From: JARRPM01 sp963792815
GTDB lineage: Bacteria; Pseudomonadota; Gammaproteobacteria; Pseudomonadales; Halieaceae
NCBI GenBank assembly: GCA_963792815.1
Contig: CAWBXR010000007.1
Coordinates: forward strand, 1 to 64,000
Direction: 5' to 3'
Length of the DNA stretch: 64,000 nucleotides
Position 1 is the stretch's first letter; every line of letters starts with the position of its first letter. The notes beneath the pieces are model-generated. The model saw nothing but the letters and a program-made list of their open reading frames with translations, made no database searches and had not been told where the DNA came from. Of this stretch, positions 14,730-23,184 are shown one piece after another. Position numbers and translations under genes: made by a program.

Positions 14730-16859
14730 TTGAATCTGACCAATAAAATGAAGAAAGGCGCGTTGCTGGGTCTGCCGGCCCTGCTGCTGTGTTCCCTTTC
14801 ACTGCCTGGCTGGGCCCTGATCGAGGCGACTGACTCCGAGCGAGAGACCATCGTGGAGATGATCGACCAGCTGGAGCAGCGCCACTACGCCAAGCATCCC
14901 TATGATGACGGCATGTCCTCTACCCACCTGGACAGCTATATCGAGAGCCTCGATCGGGGCAAGATGTTTTTCACCGCGACAGATATCGCCGAGTTCGAAA
15001 AGTATCGCACTGTGATGGACGACCAGTTGCACGAGGGCAATCTCGAGGCGGGTTTCGTTATTTTCAACCGCTTCCAGCAGCGGCTGGAAGAGCGCATTGA
15101 GAGCGTGATCGATACCCTGCCGGAGCAGGTTACTGTCATGGACTTCAGCGTGGACGAGAGCTTTCCACTGGAGGCCGATGACTGGGGCTGGGCCAAAAAC
15201 CCCGCCGAACTCGACGACCGCTGGCGCAAGCGCCTGAAGAACGAGGTGCTGAGCCTCAAGCTTGCCAAGAAGCCAATGGACGAGATCGGCCCCACCCTGG
15301 TGAAGCGCTACAACAGCCAGCTCAAGCGCGTGCGCCAGTACAACAGCCAGGATGTGTTCCAGATCTACGCCAACTCACTGACGGAACTGTACGACCCGCA
15401 TACCAATTACCTCTCACCGCGGCGCTCGGAAAACTTCAATATTAATATGAGCCTGTCCCTCGAAGGCATAGGCGCGGTATTGCAGCAGGAAGACGAATAC
15501 ACCAAGGTTGCGCGCCTGGTGGCAAAGGGACCGGCGGACAAGCAGGGCGAGTTGCAGCCGGCGGATCGCATCGTCGGTGTAGGCCAGGGTGAATCAGGCC
15601 CGATCGAGGACGTGATAGGCTGGCGCCTGGACGAGGTGGTCGAGCTGATCCGCGGCCCCAAGGACTCCACCGTGCGACTGGAGGTCATTCCCGCCAAGTC
15701 CAAGGCGGCGGACGAGCACAAGATCGTCACAATCGTGCGCAACAAGGTAAAACTTGAGGAGCAATCGGCGCAGAAGAAGATCCTGGAAATACCCGATGGC
15801 GAGAAGACCATCAAGGTAGGTGTGATAGACATCCCGGCCTTCTACATCGACTTCGATGCCATGCGCCGCGGAGACGAAGACTACAAGAGCACCACCCGTG
15901 ACGTGAAGCTTTTGCTGGACGAGCTGCAAAACGAGGGTGTCGAGGGCATAGTCGTCGACCTGCGCAACAACGGCGGCGGCTCCCTGCAGGAGGCCAATGA
16001 ACTGACCGGCCTGTTCATCGAATACGGGCCCACCGTCCAGATTCGCCACTCCTCCCGCCGGGTATGGCGCGATGGCAAACGCCTGAAAACCACCTATTAC
16101 AACGGCCCACTGGTGGTACTTATCAACCGCCTGAGCGCCTCCGCCTCGGAGATCTTCGCCGGCGCTATCCAGGACTACCAGCGCGGGCTTATTGTCGGTG
16201 ACCGCTCCTTCGGCAAGGGTACCGTGCAGACCCTGGTCCCCCTTACCGAGGGCCAGCTGAAGATCACCGAGAGCAAGTTCTACCGGATTTCCGGCGACAG
16301 CACCCAACACCGCGGCGTGGTGCCGGACGTGGAGTTCCCATCGATCTACGACGCCGAGGAAATTGGCGAAAGCTCCCTGGATCACGCCCTCAACTGGGAC
16401 CAGATCAATCCTGTGCGGCACCACCGCTACAACGACCTGTCCACAATAGTCCCCCGGGTGACCAAGCTTTATGTGGAGCGCAGCGCGGGCAACCCGGATT
16501 TTGTCTTTCTCGAGGACCAGGTCGAAATGGCGCGGCAGGCTGGCGAGATCACCGAGCTGCCCCTGAACGAGGCTGCCCGTATTGCCCTGCGGGAAAGCCA
16601 GGAAGAGAAAGCCCTGCTGATCGAGAACAAGCGCCGCAAGGCCAAGGGTGAGGAACCTCTTGCATCACTTGAAGATGATGAGGATGCTGACGCCGACGCT
16701 GAAGACCCTGAGGTCGCCGCCGTGGAGGACGAAGAGGAAGCTGCCGACGACGAGCCCGACGTGCTGCTTACCGAGGCGGGCAATGTGCTGGTAGACGTTT
16801 TGTTGCTGAAAGATCGAGCCTACGCGGTGCATACGCCGCCGGAAGAGCCGCAGAAGTAG
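14730..16859 (+). CDS. prc: Tail-specific (C-terminal processing) periplasmic protease
   Basis: The 709-residue Prc/Tsp has a signal peptide (about residues 1-30, LLLCSLSLPGWA). A long N-terminal helical domain follows (RHYAKHPYDDGM, SLDRGKMFFT), then a PDZ domain (about 240-330) and the S41 protease core. The Ser/Lys dyad is S471 in SASASEIFAGA and K496 in FGKGTVQT, the 25-residue spacing of E. coli S430/K455. Prc trims C-termini of periplasmic proteins such as FtsI and lipoproteins. The start is TTG at 14730, or ATG at 14748 with no better ribosome site. The C-terminal region about 650-690 is unusually acidic (EDDEDADADAEDPE and similar). Confidence 0.93.
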   Translation: MNLTNKMKKGALLGLPALLLCSLSLPGWALIEATDSERETIVEMIDQLEQRHYAKHPYDDGMSSTHLDSYIESLDRGKMFFTATDIAEFEKYRTVMDDQLHEGNLEAGFVIFNRFQQRLEERIESVIDTLPEQVTVMDFSVDESFPLEADDWGWAKNPAELDDRWRKRLKNEVLSLKLAKKPMDEIGPTLVKRYNSQLKRVRQYNSQDVFQIYANSLTELYDPHTNYLSPRRSENFNINMSLSLEGIGAVLQQEDEYTKVARLVAKGPADKQGELQPADRIVGVGQGESGPIEDVIGWRLDEVVELIRGPKDSTVRLEVIPAKSKAADEHKIVTIVRNKVKLEEQSAQKKILEIPDGEKTIKVGVIDIPAFYIDFDAMRRGDEDYKSTTRDVKLLLDELQNEGVEGIVVDLRNNGGGSLQEANELTGLFIEYGPTVQIRHSSRRVWRDGKRLKTTYYNGPLVVLINRLSASASEIFAGAIQDYQRGLIVGDRSFGKGTVQTLVPLTEGQLKITESKFYRISGDSTQHRGVVPDVEFPSIYDAEEIGESSLDHALNWDQINPVRHHRYNDLSTIVPRVTKLYVERSAGNPDFVFLEDQVEMARQAGEITELPLNEAARIALRESQEEKALLIENKRRKAKGEEPLASLEDDEDADADAEDPEVAAVEDEEEAADDEPDVLLTEAGNVLVDVLLLKDRAYAVHTPPEEPQK

Positions 16860-16881
16860 CGCAAGGCGATACAGAAACCCG

Positions 16882-16906
16882 AAACCCGGCCCCGGCCGGG
16901 TTTTTT
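16882..16906 (+). terminator. Rho-independent terminator after prc
   Basis: AAACCCGGCC (16882-16891) and GGCCGGGTTT (16894-16903) form a perfect 10-bp stem with a 2-nt nominal loop, followed by a T-run ending at 16906. It lies 22 bp after the prc stop. The stop codon of the converging cysG overlaps the T-run, so it may act in both directions. Confidence 0.88.
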
Positions 16907-18302
16907 ATGCCTGCTTGTCGTCCCCTGCGCCGAACCAGGCCAGTCGCTGGTGGAGGCAGACCACCCTGCCGACAATTATCAGGGTCGGCGCCCGTGGCTG
17001 TTCACGCTGGACGATGTCGACCATGGTGGCCAGGGTGCCGGTGATAACCCGCTGGTCGGGAGTGGTGGCCCGCTCCACCAGGGCGACAGGCGTGTCCGCA
17101 GAGCGACCGTGGCGTTGCAATTGTTCACAGATAATCGGCAGGCCCACCAGCCCCATGTAAAAGACCAGGGTTTCCGACTCGGACAGAAAATCCTGCCAGT
17201 TGTGGTCGACTGTCCCGTCCTTCAGGTGCCCTGCGACAAAGCGCACGCTCTGCGCATAGTCCCTGTGGGTAAGGGGGATACCGCTGTAGCAGGCGGCGGC
17301 ACTGGCCGCGGTAATCCCCGGAATCACCTGGAACGGGATACCGTTTTCCGCCAGCAGGTCGATTTCCTCCCCGCCCCTACCGAAAATGAAGGGGTCCCCG
17401 CCCTTGAGTCGCACCACGCGCTTGCCCTGCCGGGCGAGCATTACCAGCAGTTGGTTGATCTCGTGCTGGGGCACCGCATGATCGGACCTGGCTTTGCCCA
17501 CATAGATCCGTTCGGCATCGCGCCGGGCCATCTCCACGATCTGGGGCGCTACCAGTCGGTCGTACAAGACGACGTCGGCACTTTGCAGCAAGCGCAGCGC
17601 CTTGAACGTCATCAGGTCCGGATCCCCGGGGCCCGCCCCCAACAGGTAGACCTCGCCCCGGTAAAGATTGCCGGTATCGTGCAATTGTGTCCGCAACAGG
17701 GCCTCGGCCTGCTCTTCCCTGCCGGCGAGCACCAGCTCGCCGACGGCACCTTCAACCGTGCCCTCCCAGAACAGGCGCCGGGCGCTTTCACCGGGGATCG
17801 CCTCCTTCACCGTATCCCGCAGGCGGCCGGCAAACTTGGCCAGGCTGCCGTAGGCCGCGGGCACCATGGCCTCTATCCGGCGACGCAGCAGGCGCACCAG
17901 CACCGGGCTGTTGCCGCCACTGGATATGGCCACGGTCAGCGGACCCCGCTCGACGATGGCGGGAAAAATAAAGGTACACAGCTCAGGGGAATCCACCACG
18001 TTGACCTGCAAGCGGCGGGCTGTCGCATCGCGGTAGACCTGTTCGTTGACGCTCTTCAGCGGAGTGGCCGCGACCACCAGCACCGCATCGGCAAGCGCCT
18101 TTTCGCTGTAACTGTCCTGCAGCCAGTTACCCTCGCTGCCTTCGAGCAGCTGTTGCAGCTCACTGGCGATTTGCGGGGCAACAACGGTAAGGCGAGCCCC
18201 CGCCTTGAGCAACAAACGGGCCTTGCGGGTCGCCACCTGGCCGCCGCCCACCAGCAGCACACTTGCGCCACTCAGGCGCAGGCTGACGGGCAGAAAGTCC
18301 AT
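16905..18302 (-). CDS. cysG: Siroheme synthase (trifunctional CysG)
   Basis: The 465-residue fusion has an N-terminal precorrin-2 dehydrogenase/sirohydrochlorin ferrochelatase (about 1-205, VLLVGGGQVATRKARLLLKAGA and TFIFPAIVERGPLTVAISSGGNSP). A C-terminal uroporphyrinogen-III methyltransferase follows (about 215-460, YLLGAGPGDPDLMTFKALRLLQ, VVRLKGGDPFIFGRGGEE, PGITAASAAA). It makes siroheme from uroporphyrinogen III for sulfite and nitrite reductases. The ATG at 18302 sits 2 bp after the serS stop (TGAGGATG). The stop overlaps the prc terminator. The serS-cysG neighbourhood is the usual pseudomonad order. Confidence 0.95.
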   Translation of the reverse strand: MDFLPVSLRLSGASVLLVGGGQVATRKARLLLKAGARLTVVAPQIASELQQLLEGSEGNWLQDSYSEKALADAVLVVAATPLKSVNEQVYRDATARRLQVNVVDSPELCTFIFPAIVERGPLTVAISSGGNSPVLVRLLRRRIEAMVPAAYGSLAKFAGRLRDTVKEAIPGESARRLFWEGTVEGAVGELVLAGREEQAEALLRTQLHDTGNLYRGEVYLLGAGPGDPDLMTFKALRLLQSADVVLYDRLVAPQIVEMARRDAERIYVGKARSDHAVPQHEINQLLVMLARQGKRVVRLKGGDPFIFGRGGEEIDLLAENGIPFQVIPGITAASAAACYSGIPLTHRDYAQSVRFVAGHLKDGTVDHNWQDFLSESETLVFYMGLVGLPIICEQLQRHGRSADTPVALVERATTPDQRVITGTLATMVDIVQREQPRAPTLIIVGRVVCLHQRLAWFGAGDDKQA

Positions 18303-18304
18303 CC

Positions 18305-19603
18305 TCAGCCACGCAGCTCGGTCAGGCCACCAAGCCAGGGTTGCAAAGCCGCGGGGACGGCCACGCTGCCATCCGCCTGCTGGTAGTTTTCCAGGATGGC
18401 CACCAGTGTCCTGCCCACTGCCAGGCCTGATCCGTTCAGGGTGTGCAGCAGCTCGGGCTTCCCGGTATCGGGGTTGCGCCAGCGGGCCTGCATACGGCGC
18501 GCCTGGTAGTCGCCGAAACTGCTGCAGGACGATATCTCCCGGTAGTTGTCCTGGGCGGGAAGCCACACTTCCAGGTCGTAGGTTTTGCGGGCGGAAAACC
18601 CGATGTCGCCGCCGCAGAGAATGACCTTGCGATAGGGCAGTTCCAGTGCCTGCAGCACCTTCTCGGCGTGACCGGTCAGCTGTTCCAGGGCCTCGTCGGA
18701 CTGGGCCGGTCGCACCAGTTGCACCAGTTCGACTTTCTCGAACTGGTGCTGGCGGATCATGCCGCGGGTATCGCGGCCGTAGCTGCCGGCTTCGCTGCGA
18801 AAACACGGGCTGTGGCAGGCAAAACGCACACCGGCTTCACCCAGCTCCGCATCCTCGAAAATCCTGTCCCGGGCCACGTTGGTGACCGGCACCTCGGCGG
18901 TGGGAATCAGGTAGTAGCCCTGGTCACCCTCGAGCCGGAACAGGTCCTCCTCGAACTTGGGCAGTTGCCCGGTGCCCCGCAGGGACTCGCGGTTGACGAT
19001 GTAGGGCACGTAAATTTCGCGGTAACCGTGTTCGCGGGTATGGAGGTCGAGCATGAACTGGATCAGCGCCCGGTGCATGCGCGCGAGCTCGCCGTACATC
19101 ACGGTAAAGCGGGAGCCGGTGATCTTGCCGCCGGTATCGGCATCGAGCTGTCCCAGGGCCTCGCCCAGCTCCACATGATCCTTCACCGGAAAGTCGAATG
19201 CCCTGGGCGTACCCCAGCGCGCCACCTCGACGTTATCGGTTTCACTGGCGCCGGCGGGCACCTCCTCCGCGGGGAGGTTGGGAATGCTCAGCAACAAATC
19301 ATCCAGCTCGCCCTGCACCTGCCGGGCCTGCTCTGTGAGATCATCGAGCTGGCTGGCTATCTTCGACAGTGTCTCATTGACCTGGGCCTTGGCCTCGTCC
19401 ACCGGCACGCCCTGCCCCACCAGCTGACCGATTTTCTTTGATGCGCTCTTGCGCTCGGCCAGCAGGTTCTGGCTGTCGATATCCGCCTGCTTGCGGCGGG
19501 CATCCAGTGCGGTAAAGGCTGCCACATCGAAAGCGAAGCCGCGCTTGTTGAGTGCGGCGGCCACCGCCGCGGGGTCCTGCCGCACTGCCTTGATATCCAA
19601 CAT
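18305..19603 (-). CDS. serS: Seryl-tRNA synthetase
   Basis: The 432-residue class II synthetase has an N-terminal coiled-coil arm (about residues 30-105, ARRKQADIDSQNLLAERKSASKKIG) that grips the long variable arm of tRNA-Ser. Motif 2 is CFRSEAGSYGRDTRGMIRQHQF and motif 3 is LNGSGLAVGRTLVAILENYQ. It charges tRNA-Ser, and Ser for tRNA-Sec where present. The ATG at 19603 has AGGACT 8 nt upstream; the longer opening to 19699 lacks this and overlaps crcB. The 3' end is nearly joined to cysG, so the two are likely co-transcribed. Confidence 0.97.
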   Translation of the reverse strand: MLDIKAVRQDPAAVAAALNKRGFAFDVAAFTALDARRKQADIDSQNLLAERKSASKKIGQLVGQGVPVDEAKAQVNETLSKIASQLDDLTEQARQVQGELDDLLLSIPNLPAEEVPAGASETDNVEVARWGTPRAFDFPVKDHVELGEALGQLDADTGGKITGSRFTVMYGELARMHRALIQFMLDLHTREHGYREIYVPYIVNRESLRGTGQLPKFEEDLFRLEGDQGYYLIPTAEVPVTNVARDRIFEDAELGEAGVRFACHSPCFRSEAGSYGRDTRGMIRQHQFEKVELVQLVRPAQSDEALEQLTGHAEKVLQALELPYRKVILCGGDIGFSARKTYDLEVWLPAQDNYREISSCSSFGDYQARRMQARWRNPDTGKPELLHTLNGSGLAVGRTLVAILENYQQADGSVAVPAALQPWLGGLTELRG

Positions 19604-19647
19604 TGTCTGAAGTCCTGTCTTTACTGTTACTTGGTTTCTTTGTGGCG

Positions 19648-20025
19648 CTATACCAATGCCCGGGTCAGTTGCATCCCGACGCCGGCCATCAACACACACA
19701 ACACCAGGCTGGCGATCATATAGCCCAGGGCGTGTGCCAGTTGGCCCGCTTCGAGCAGGTTAATGGCCTCGAGCGAGAAAGTTGAAAAGGTGGTGAACGC
19801 GCCGAGGAAACCCACCATCAGTACACCGCGCCAGTCCTGGTGTACCAGCTGTTTCTCCACCAGTAGCACATAGACAATGCCGATGGTAAAAGAGCCCAGT
19901 ACATTGACCAGCAGCGTGCCGACCGGTAACTGTCCCTCCCACAGGCTATGGGCCCAACCGGCGAGCAGGTAACGTGCTACAGCGCCGGACGCGCCGCCAA
20001 TGGCAATGAACAACAGGTAGTTCAT
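19648..20025 (-). CDS. crcB: Fluoride channel/exporter CrcB (Fluc)
   Basis: The 125-residue protein has four membrane helices. The Fluc signatures are GGASGAVARYLL near the start, VGTLLVNVLGSFTIG (Asn lining the pore) and GFLGAFTTFSTFSLE, whose Phe residues form the fluoride track and whose turn holds the central sodium. The dimer lets cytoplasmic fluoride out. No fluoride riboswitch fold was recognised in the 83 bp upstream. It lies 44 bp before serS on the same strand, the same order as in Pseudomonas. Confidence 0.95.
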   Translation of the reverse strand: MNYLLFIAIGGASGAVARYLLAGWAHSLWEGQLPVGTLLVNVLGSFTIGIVYVLLVEKQLVHQDWRGVLMVGFLGAFTTFSTFSLEAINLLEAGQLAHALGYMIASLVLCVLMAGVGMQLTRALV

Positions 20026-20108
20026 GATTGTGGTGTGATGGATGACCAGGTAGCGGCATTGTACTGGTTTTGCCGCGCTGGCGCAGGTGTTTCAGGCAGC
20101 AGCCGGCA

Positions 20109-21125
20109 TCACGGGTAGCCCGAGGGATTCTGCTGCTGCCAGCGCCAGGCGTCGGCGCACATGGCATCGAGGCCCTGTCGGGCGCTCCAGTCCAGATCCC
20201 GCCTGGCCCGACCCGGGTCGGCGTAGCATTCGGCTATGTCACCGGGGCGGCGGGGTACCACCGTGTAGGGAATGCTCGTGCCGCTGGCCTTCTCGAATGC
20301 CGCCACCATTTCCAGCACCGAGTAGCCCGTGCCGGTACCGAGGTTGTGGGTGATGCACCCGGGCTTGTCGGCAAGCTTGGCCAGGGCGCTGATATGCCCT
20401 TTGGCAAGGTCCGTGACGTGGATATAGTCCCGCACGCCGGTACCATCGCGCGTGGGGTAATCGCCGCCGAACACCGACAGTTGCTGCCGCATCCCGCTCG
20501 CGGTCTGGGCTATGTATGGCATCAGGTTGTTGGGAATGCCGCTGGGGTGCTCGCCTATCCTGCCGCTGGGGTGCGCCCCGGCCGGATTGAAATAGCGCAG
20601 GATGGAAATATTCCAGCTGGAATCGGAGACGTAAAGGTCCCGCAGCATCTCCTCTATCATCAGTTTGCTGCGACCATAGGGGTTGGTCGCGGACAGCGGG
20701 AAGTCCTCGTTGATAGGGTTGCTCGCCGGGTCGCCGTAGACCGTGGCGGAGGAACTGAAGACAAGGTTCCTGACGCCTTGCTGCGCCATGGCATTGAACA
20801 GCCTGAGTGCGCCGTTGACGTTGTTGTCGTAGTACTCCAGCGGCTGCGCTACCGACTCGCCAACCGCCTTGAGCCCGGCAAAATGGATGACGGCGCCGAT
20901 GCCGTGCGCACCCAGCAGCCGGCCCACCAGGGCTTCATCACGCACGTCCCCATGTTGGAAAACAAGCGATTTGCCGGTAATTTCCTGCACCCGCTCCAGG
21001 GCGACCTCACTGCCGTTGGACAGGTTGTCCAGCACTACAACCTGGTAGCCCTGTTCCAGTAGTTCCACGCAGACATGGGAGCCGATATAGCCCGCTCCGC
21101 CGGTGACCAGTACCTTGTTTTTCAT
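20109..21125 (-). CDS. galE: UDP-glucose 4-epimerase
   Basis: The 338-residue short-chain dehydrogenase fold enzyme has the length typical of GalE. It starts with the NAD-binding KVLVTGGAGYIGSHVCVEL and has the catalytic SSSATVYG and YGRSK (Tyr-x3-Lys). Other GalE blocks are ILRYFNPAGAHPSG, NNLMPYI, DGTGVRDYIHV and HNLGTGTGYSV. It interconverts UDP-glucose and UDP-galactose for surface polysaccharide or galactose use. The frame remains open far upstream across rarA, but KNKVLVTGG with ATG at 21125 is the clear start. Its place between rarA and crcB interrupts a neighbourhood usually contiguous in relatives. Confidence 0.95.
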   Translation of the reverse strand: MKNKVLVTGGAGYIGSHVCVELLEQGYQVVVLDNLSNGSEVALERVQEITGKSLVFQHGDVRDEALVGRLLGAHGIGAVIHFAGLKAVGESVAQPLEYYDNNVNGALRLFNAMAQQGVRNLVFSSSATVYGDPASNPINEDFPLSATNPYGRSKLMIEEMLRDLYVSDSSWNISILRYFNPAGAHPSGRIGEHPSGIPNNLMPYIAQTASGMRQQLSVFGGDYPTRDGTGVRDYIHVTDLAKGHISALAKLADKPGCITHNLGTGTGYSVLEMVAAFEKASGTSIPYTVVPRRPGDIAECYADPGRARRDLDWSARQGLDAMCADAWRWQQQNPSGYP

Positions 21126-21150
21126 GCTTGGCTGAGTACCTGTTTGTTGA

Positions 21151-22566
21151 CTAATCTCTGTTGCCGGACTTGTCCGGGTAGCGCTGGCGAGTACTGATAC
21201 TATCGAGTTCGCGCAGGTATTTAAACTTCTCGCGGATCTTGCTCTCCAAACCCCGGTCCACCGGTTCGTAATAGCGACGGTCTTGCAGGGCCTCGGGAAA
21301 ATAATTCTCCCCCGCGGCGTAACCACCCTCCTCGTCGTGGGCGTAGCGGTAGTCCGCGCCGTGCTCCATTTCCTTGAGCAGCCTGGTGGGTGCGTTGCGC
21401 AGGTGCAGTGGTACCTCTGCACTGTCGCCGCTGCGCACATCGGCGAGCGCCGTCTTGAAGGCGTTATAGACGGCATTACTCTTGGGGGCGCAGGCGAGGT
21501 AGACGACGGCCTGGGCAATCGCCAGCTCGCCTTCCGGGCTGCCGAGGCGCTCCTGCACCTGCCAGGCGTCAAGACACAGGGTAAGCGCCCTGGGGTCGGC
21601 GTTGCCGATGTCCTCACTCGCCATCCGCACGACTCGCCGGGCGATATAAAGTGGGTCGCAGCCGCCGTCGAGCATGCGGCACAACCAGTACAGCGCGGCA
21701 TCGGGTGAGCTGCCCCGAACCGCCTTGTGCAGGGCGCTGATCTGGTCGTAGAACAGGTCGCCGCCCTTGTCGAAGCGGCGCAGGGAGGCCTGCAGGACCT
21801 CCTCCAGGGTCTGCTCGGTAATTGCGCCCTCCTGGGCCAGGTCCGCCGCAAGTTCCAGCAGGTTGAGAGCGCGCCGGGCATCCCCGTCCGCCTGGCGGGC
21901 AATCAGGGCAAGGCAGTCTTCCTGCGCCGTTACCGGGGTATCCATGGCGTCGAGGCCGCGCCGCAGGACTCCTTCGATATCCGCTGTTTCCAGCGGGCGC
22001 AGCTTGTAGACGCGGGAGCGTGACAACAGGGCGTTGTTCAGCTCAAAAGACGGGTTCTCCGTGGTGGCGCCGATAAATATCACTGTGCCGTCTTCCACGT
22101 AGGGCAGAAACGCATCCTGCTGGGACTTGTTGAAACGGTGCACCTCGTCGACAAACAGCACGGTATCGCGCCCGCCCGAGCGGTATTGCCGGGCCTGGGC
22201 GATGGCCTCGCGGATCTCCTTCACCCCGGACAGGACGGCTGAAAGTTGCAGGAAATGCGCATTGGCCTGGCCGGCCGCAATACGCGCCAGGGTGGTCTTG
22301 CCGACCCCCGGGGGGCCCCAGAAGATCATCGAGTGCAGTTGCCGGCTCTCGATCGCCTGGCGCAGTGGCTTTCCAGGTCCCAGGATATGCTGCTGGCCGG
22401 CGTAGTCATCCAGGGTGGCGGGACGAAGGCGCGCAGCCAGCGGCTGGTATCCTCGCTCCTGCCCGGCCAGAGCGGGCTTTGCAGGTGTTGGTGGGGTGTC
22501 GCCGAACAGGCCAGGCTGGGGCCGTTCGGGGGATTCAGGGCTGTCCTGCCCGGAATCAGTCGTCAT
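21151..22566 (-). CDS. rarA: Replication-associated recombination ATPase RarA (MgsA)
   Basis: The 471-residue AAA+ protein has Walker A GPPGVGKTT, Walker B LFVDEVHRFNK and sensor 1 GATTENPSFELN. The MgsA C-terminal domain follows (GGCDPLYIARRVVRMASEDIG, KSNAVYNAF, PLHLRNAPT). RarA is a clamp-loader-like ATPase acting at stalled replication forks. A disordered Pro-rich leader precedes PLAARLRPATLDDYAGQ. The ATG at 22566 overlaps the end of lolA by 11 bp, showing operon structure lolA-rarA; the frame opens further upstream inside lolA but without family sequence. Length is normal. Confidence 0.96.
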   Translation of the reverse strand: MTTDSGQDSPESPERPQPGLFGDTPPTPAKPALAGQERGYQPLAARLRPATLDDYAGQQHILGPGKPLRQAIESRQLHSMIFWGPPGVGKTTLARIAAGQANAHFLQLSAVLSGVKEIREAIAQARQYRSGGRDTVLFVDEVHRFNKSQQDAFLPYVEDGTVIFIGATTENPSFELNNALLSRSRVYKLRPLETADIEGVLRRGLDAMDTPVTAQEDCLALIARQADGDARRALNLLELAADLAQEGAITEQTLEEVLQASLRRFDKGGDLFYDQISALHKAVRGSSPDAALYWLCRMLDGGCDPLYIARRVVRMASEDIGNADPRALTLCLDAWQVQERLGSPEGELAIAQAVVYLACAPKSNAVYNAFKTALADVRSGDSAEVPLHLRNAPTRLLKEMEHGADYRYAHDEEGGYAAGENYFPEALQDRRYYEPVDRGLESKIREKFKYLRELDSISTRQRYPDKSGNRD

Positions 22567-23182
22567 AATAGAATAGATCCACACCCTCCGCCGGTGGCGT
22601 GAATTCGAAGTCTTTGCCGGTGAGCGGGGTCTGCGTGTCGACGTTGTTGAAATCGACCACGACCCGCTGGCCCAGCTTGTCCAGGATATCCATTCGGCCG
22701 ATTGCGTCACCGGCGAAAGTCACCGTGAGCCGTCGAAAACTGTGGCCGTCGCCGTCAGGTGTCAGGGTAAAGGTGTCGTCTGCATCGCGGGTCACCGAGT
22801 ACTGGTCGCGCAGGGCAGATTCATCGCCCCCGAGGATCTGCAGCGGCGATGCCTCCACATTACCCACCACCGGACGGCGGGTAGCCGTTTGCAGGTCTAT
22901 GTCGTAGTGCCACAGATACTCGGCATTGGCGACGATCAACTGGTTGTCCGGTGAGCGGATTTCCCAGCTGAAGAAAAACGGACGCAACAATTTGAACTCG
23001 CCACTGGAGCGCGACAGCACGTTATCGCCGTCGCCGAACTGGCGCTGGCTGAAATCGCCCTGCATGCTGCTTATACCGTTGAGCCGTTGCAGCAGCTGGT
23101 CGGTGGCAGCGCTGTCATCAGCCCTGGCAATACCAGCCAACAGGCACAAGCCCAGGCTGGCAATCACTAGCAGTTTGCTCAT
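22556..23182 (-). CDS. lolA: Outer-membrane lipoprotein carrier protein LolA
   Basis: The 208-residue periplasmic chaperone has a signal peptide (MSKLLVIASLGLCLLAGIARA, then DDSAATDQL). The LolA fold includes ISSMQGDFSQRQF, SGEFKLLRPFFFSWEIRSPDNQLIVANAEYLWHYD in pieces, and a C-terminal DFEFTPPAEGVDLFYYDD. LolA carries lipoproteins from the LolCDE release complex to LolB at the outer membrane. The ATG at 23182 is preferred over the TTG two codons earlier. The gene starts within a few bases of the ftsK stop, in the common order ftsK-lolA-rarA. Confidence 0.93.
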   Translation of the reverse strand: MSKLLVIASLGLCLLAGIARADDSAATDQLLQRLNGISSMQGDFSQRQFGDGDNVLSRSSGEFKLLRPFFFSWEIRSPDNQLIVANAEYLWHYDIDLQTATRRPVVGNVEASPLQILGGDESALRDQYSVTRDADDTFTLTPDGDGHSFRRLTVTFAGDAIGRMDILDKLGQRVVVDFNNVDTQTPLTGKDFEFTPPAEGVDLFYYDD

Positions 23183-23184
23183 AG

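Noticed and set aside
15594..16424. 276-codon opening antisense to prc
   Set aside because: Shadow of the protease gene; no family resemblance.
20109..21902. Open frame extending galE 259 codons upstream
   Set aside because: The extension lies inside rarA in another frame and shows no family sequence; the Rossmann start KNKVLVTGG at 21125 gives the normal length.
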